Shown piece by piece: positions 31,328-33,790 of a DNA stretch of 33,790 nt (position 1 is its first letter; the number at the start of each line of letters is the position of its first letter). The position numbers were made by a program, and so were the translations under genes. The notes beneath the pieces were generated by a model. The model saw nothing but the letters and a program-made list of their open reading frames with translations, was not told the origin of the DNA and searched no databases. The DNA comes from Duganella sp. SG902. Lineage in GTDB: Bacteria; Pseudomonadota; Gammaproteobacteria; Burkholderiales; Burkholderiaceae_D. Where the stretch lies: NCBI RefSeq assembly GCF_013376005.1, contig NZ_JABMJK010000014.1:106034-139823 (forward strand). The letters run 5' to 3'.

Positions 31328-32071
31328 CTATGCGCGCGGCTTGACCAGGCCGTACATGACGGCCTTGGCCACGGCATGCTGGCGGTTCGACGCGCCCAGC
31401 TTCTTGATCACCGAAGTCAGGTGAAAATTGATGGTGCGTTCCGCCACGCCGACGATCTGGGCCATTTCCCAGGCGGTCTTGCCCTCGCACGCCCAGAACA
31501 CGCACTCCAGTTCGCGCTCGGTCAATTCGTTGACCTTGGGGTTGTCGATCTTGTCGATCCGGATATAAGCGTCGAAAAGGTAATTGCTGAAGATGCCGGC
31601 GGCCGGCAGCAGATTGCCGAGCCGGTCGTCGTCCAGCGTCAGGTCCGAACTGGCCAGGCTGAAGAAGGCGGTCTGCCCGCTCGGAGGGCTGAGCGGCACC
31701 GTCAAGCCACGGTGCAGGCCGTGCGCCCTGCCGCGCTCGAGGAAGGCCGTTCCCTCGCCGGCGCCGCCCTGGGCAGCGGGCAGATGCTCCAGTTCGCTCC
31801 AGAGGATAGGCGCGGTATTGGAAAAGCTGTACTGGAGGATCGGATCGACCGCGGATGCCCGGCGCCGCAGATAATGGTCCAGCCACTCGGCGGGAAAATT
31901 CGTCACCGTGATCAAGCGCGGCGCGGTCAGCGACACCGCCTCGCATACGGCGAACATATAGTGCGGCATGCCGGTCGCGCTACAGAAGTCACTGCAGATG
32001 GATTTCAAATCCATAAGGTGAGGTGCCTTCGACAAGGCATCGCGGAATGCGCGGAGGTGGGAATAGTCCAT
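31328..32071 (-). CDS. LuxR-family quorum-sensing receptor/regulator
   Basis: The protein has 247 residues. The autoinducer-binding domain has every key position with the canonical spacing: Trp63, Tyr67, Asp76, Pro77 and Trp91 (TraR W57, Y61, D70, P71, W85), and Gly in GLTVPL. The LuxR HTH (LTERELECVFWACEGKT, then TINFHLTSVIKKLGA) fills ~180-240. An N-acyl-homoserine lactone ligand is therefore likely. No luxI homologue is in the window, so it may be a solo receptor. It starts 2 bp after the DUF1993 stop and shares its promoter, which has lux-box-like sites. Confidence 0.92.
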   Translation of the reverse strand: MDYSHLRAFRDALSKAPHLMDLKSICSDFCSATGMPHYMFAVCEAVSLTAPRLITVTNFPAEWLDHYLRRRASAVDPILQYSFSNTAPILWSELEHLPAAQGGAGEGTAFLERGRAHGLHRGLTVPLSPPSGQTAFFSLASSDLTLDDDRLGNLLPAAGIFSNYLFDAYIRIDKIDNPKVNELTERELECVFWACEGKTAWEMAQIVGVAERTINFHLTSVIKKLGASNRQHAVAKAVMYGLVKPRA

Positions 32072-32073
32072 CG

Positions 32074-32607
32074 CTACTGCAAGTTGTCCAGATCAGCCGG
32101 ATCGCACTCGTCGGTGTAGACGAAGCCGAGCGGGTATCGATGATAGCCGTCGAAGTCGGCTTTCCCGATTGGCACCCCGGCATGGCGGGCGATCGCATAC
32201 ACCATCGCATAATGGAAGAAGAAATTCGGCATGGCGTACATCTGGTAGTACTCCCACCCGTCCATGTTCAGATCGGCAAAGCCTGCCGCCGTCGAGACGG
32301 ACTGGGCGCCAATCCGGCCGAACGCATCATCGGGAATGGCCTCCAGATAAGCGCAGGTCGAGTCCAGCTCGGCCAGAACGCTTTCAAAGCTGTCGACGTC
32401 GTCGCTGAAGGAGACGATGTCCCGGCCGGCCAGCGGGCAGACGGTGCGCAGCGTGAATCCGATCGCCGTTTTCGCCTGTTGCAGCAGCGGGAACATATCC
32501 GGATAGAGCCGCTGGGCGCCGATCGCTTTATCGACAGCGCGGACACGGTTGAGCACTTCGCGCAGCCTGCTCAGGTAATGCAAGAAAATTTTGGTTGGCA
32601 CGACCAC
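32074..32607 (-). CDS. DUF1993 family protein
   Basis: The protein has 177 residues from a GTG at 32607, chosen because AGGAG lies 8 nt upstream; longer in-frame starts fall in the promoter region. Family features are IFLHYLSRLREVLNRV, RLYPDMFPLLQQAK and NFFFHYAMVYAIARHAGV-x-IGKADF near the C-terminus. DUF1993 proteins are DinB-like helical bundles of unknown function. Co-transcription with the LuxR gene suggests it belongs to a quorum-controlled response. Confidence 0.85.
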   Translation of the reverse strand: MVVPTKIFLHYLSRLREVLNRVRAVDKAIGAQRLYPDMFPLLQQAKTAIGFTLRTVCPLAGRDIVSFSDDVDSFESVLAELDSTCAYLEAIPDDAFGRIGAQSVSTAAGFADLNMDGWEYYQMYAMPNFFFHYAMVYAIARHAGVPIGKADFDGYHRYPLGFVYTDECDPADLDNLQ

Positions 32608-32685
32608 GTTGTCCACTCCTGTTCCCGGCACGGTTAGCAATGTCGATGGCGGCACGTAAACGCGTTTTGCCGCTACGCCCCCGCT

Positions 32686-32691
32686 ACTATA
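32686..32691 (-). promoter_or_regulatory. -10 box of the DUF1993-luxR operon
   Basis: The minus strand reads TATAGT (5 of 6). The predicted start near 32680 gives a 73-nt leader and places the first lux-box-like site at about -42.5. Confidence 0.5.
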
Positions 32692-32712
32692 GCGAAGTGC
32701 CTCGGCCGGCTC

Positions 32713-32732
32713 ACCTGTCAGATCTGACACCG
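32713..32732 (-). promoter_or_regulatory. lux-box-like site 1
   Basis: ACCTGTCAGATCTGACACCG (plus strand) contains a perfect 14-bp palindrome TGTCAGATCTGACA at 32716-32729. It matches the Vibrio fischeri lux box at about 13 of 20 positions and the Pseudomonas las/rhl pattern CT-N12-AG closely. Its centre is about 42.5 bp before the predicted start site. Confidence 0.6.
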
Positions 32733-32736
32733 CGCT

Positions 32737-32756
32737 CCCTGCCATATCTGACAGGG
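32737..32756 (-). promoter_or_regulatory. lux-box-like site 2
   Basis: CCCTGCCATATCTGACAGGG has 8 of 10 symmetric pairs and the CTG...CAG frame of a lux box. Its centre is exactly 24 bp upstream of site 1. A further half-site ATCTGACA lies at 32759-32766. Confidence 0.5.
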
Positions 32757-32795
32757 ACATCTGACAGCTACACATGCAGCAAGCAGCGCCTCAGA

Positions 32796-33485
32796 ATGGA
32801 TCCCGAATCGACCCAACCGGAGGAACCAGCATGCCACCCACCCAGCCGCCGGCGACTTGCGACCACGGCTGGTATCAATGTGCCCAATTTCGAGCTCATC
32901 AATATCGGAGACCGCTCTGTTCTGCTCGTTGATCGATTTGATCGCGTAGACGGCAATCGTGTTCACTATGCAAGCGCACACAGCTTTCTCGATCCAAAGC
33001 CGCTAAGCGCTAGCGGCCGCGAGTACATGACCAGCTTCTCATACGCGGGAATCGCAGAAGTACTGCGGCCCTACAGCGCGGATGCCTACGCGGATGCGCA
33101 TGAACTATACCGACGCATGGTGTTCAATATCATGGTGGGCAATGTCGACGACCGCTTGCGCAATCACGCCTTCCTCATGCCCCAACATGGCCAGTACCGC
33201 CTTGCTCCAGCCTTCGATATCATCCCTCATATGGAAGCTTCCGACCGGCCACAGAGCATCGGAGTCGGTGAACTTGGACCTGCGGGCACGATTGCAAATG
33301 CACTTTCACAATGCAGCCGCTTTCTGCTGACGCAGCAAGAAGCACGCGCAATCATCATCGAAGTGAAGAACATCATCTCCGCTTGGCGCGATGAGTTCCG
33401 GGACGCGGACATTGCACCGCGCGATATCCATATGCTCGCTGGCTGCTTCAGTATCGCTGACGAAGCCGTACGTTTCAGTTACTAA
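32796..33485 (+). pseudogene. HipA-like kinase remnant, N-terminally truncated
   Basis: The frame is open through 33485. HipA-like sequence begins near 32845 (RRLATTAGINVPNFELI) and continues VLLVDRFDR, then NIMVGNVDDRLRNHAFL and YRLAPAFDIIP, the C-terminal half of a HipA-family Ser/Thr kinase. About 200 N-terminal residues, including the ATP-binding loop and the usual autophosphorylation site, are missing. The catalytic motif reads NVDDR instead of NxDDH. No hipB partner is present. If translated from the ATG at 32796 it would give 229 residues. GC is lower than in the rest of the window, in line with transferred, decaying DNA. Confidence 0.8.
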
Positions 33486-33660
33486 GCGGCATCTCGGCAT
33501 ATTGAATACAAAATCATCTATCCGATCGATTATTTTGAAAAGGTCGACTGCGCAAAAAGGGTCGAATATTCGTATGCGCGGTGTGCGTCTATGCCGTGTG
33601 TCTGCTCTAAGTAAAGCTGATGTTGGGTCACCTGAAGAAAAATTTTTGGTCTAGTAGCTG

Positions 33661-33790
33661 GCCCCGTCAAACGTAGTTCTGCGCGCAAGCCTAGGGTGTA
33701 ATGACCCAGTGAATTCCTGCTCAGGTGATAATACTGAAAGGACATCACGTGAGCATGGTTATGGAAGAGGAAGTTAAACGTTGGACTGCA
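33661..33790 (+). mobile_element. left end of an insertion sequence (IS3-like, orfA start), cut by the window edge
   Basis: From about 33661 (TGGCCCCGTCAAACG...) the sequence changes character and leads to a transposase start at 33749. The exact terminal repeat cannot be defined because the other end is outside the window. Nothing gene-like is seen in 33486-33660. Confidence 0.45.
33749..33790 (+). CDS. transposase OrfA, first residues only
   Basis: The frame from a GTG at 33749 reads VSMVMEEEVKRWTA and runs off the window. This opening is one I recognise from IS3-group OrfA proteins with a DUF1153-like HTH (MEEEVKRWTA...). AAAGGA lies 6 nt before the GTG; ATG codons at 33755 and 33761 are alternatives. 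Confidence 0.6.
   Translation, partial: MSMVMEEEVKRWTA

Noticed and set aside
33530..33748. 72-residue minus-strand ORF at the right edge
   Set aside because: It crosses the presumed IS boundary, has no ribosome-binding site and no family resemblance.

Overview
The window reads as high-GC betaproteobacterial chromosome, most likely Oxalobacteraceae (Massilia/Duganella/Janthinobacterium-like). This is inferred from the czcICBA layout, the DUF3016 and DUF1993 genes, the many secreted lipoprotein enzymes and the base composition; no rRNA or tRNA is present to confirm it. The last ~1 kb is visibly lower in GC and holds a HipA remnant and the start of an insertion sequence, so the right edge looks like accessory DNA.

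Layout. (1) 1-3624, minus: N-terminal 1208 residues of a giant octapeptide-repeat protein whose repeats form an exact 27-octad (648 bp) super-repeat, preceded by a 400-bp leader with a strong hairpin. (2) 4026-6112: a GlxA-type DJ-1/AraC regulator with a small membrane protein, divergent from a stand-alone DJ-1/PfpI protein. (3) 6120-9626: a divergent cytochrome-c-peroxidase lipoprotein and a phosphoesterase lipoprotein, with Pho-box-like repeats between them. (4) 9669-15603, minus: czcICBA heavy-metal RND efflux operon. (5) 15640-18257, minus: two-subunit molybdenum hydroxylase (isoquinoline 1-oxidoreductase type). (6) 18458-21046, plus: a PAP2-type acid phosphatase lipoprotein fused to an autotransporter-associated repeat, again with a Pho-box-like site, then a coiled-coil membrane protein. 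(7) 21161-25572, minus: a family 2A encapsulin sulfur operon in the order rhodanese, serine acetyltransferase, XRE regulator, encapsulin shell, cysteine desulfurase cargo. (8) 25775-27904, minus: S53 (sedolisin) peptidase lipoprotein. (9) 27999-29992: LysR regulator divergent from an Hsp31/DJ-1-like protein plus ABM monooxygenase. (10) 30044-31311: SdpR-like ArsR repressor with a membrane protein under a 20-bp palindromic operator, and a DUF3016 protein. (11) 31328-32607, minus: a DUF1993 gene and a LuxR-type quorum-sensing receptor behind two tandem lux-box-like sites. (12) 32796-33790: HipA remnant and IS edge.

Three copies of a dispersed, almost perfectly palindromic ~83-91 bp element sit at gene ends (6071-6161, 21071-21153, 25680-25762). 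The first copy supplies the C-termini of two convergent genes.

The most noteworthy items are the hierarchical octad protein, the encapsulin sulfur compartment operon with its embedded XRE gene and upstream inverted repeat, the palindromic element family, the lux-box promoter placed where a LuxR class II promoter would need it, and the apparent Pho control of two unrelated secreted phosphatases.
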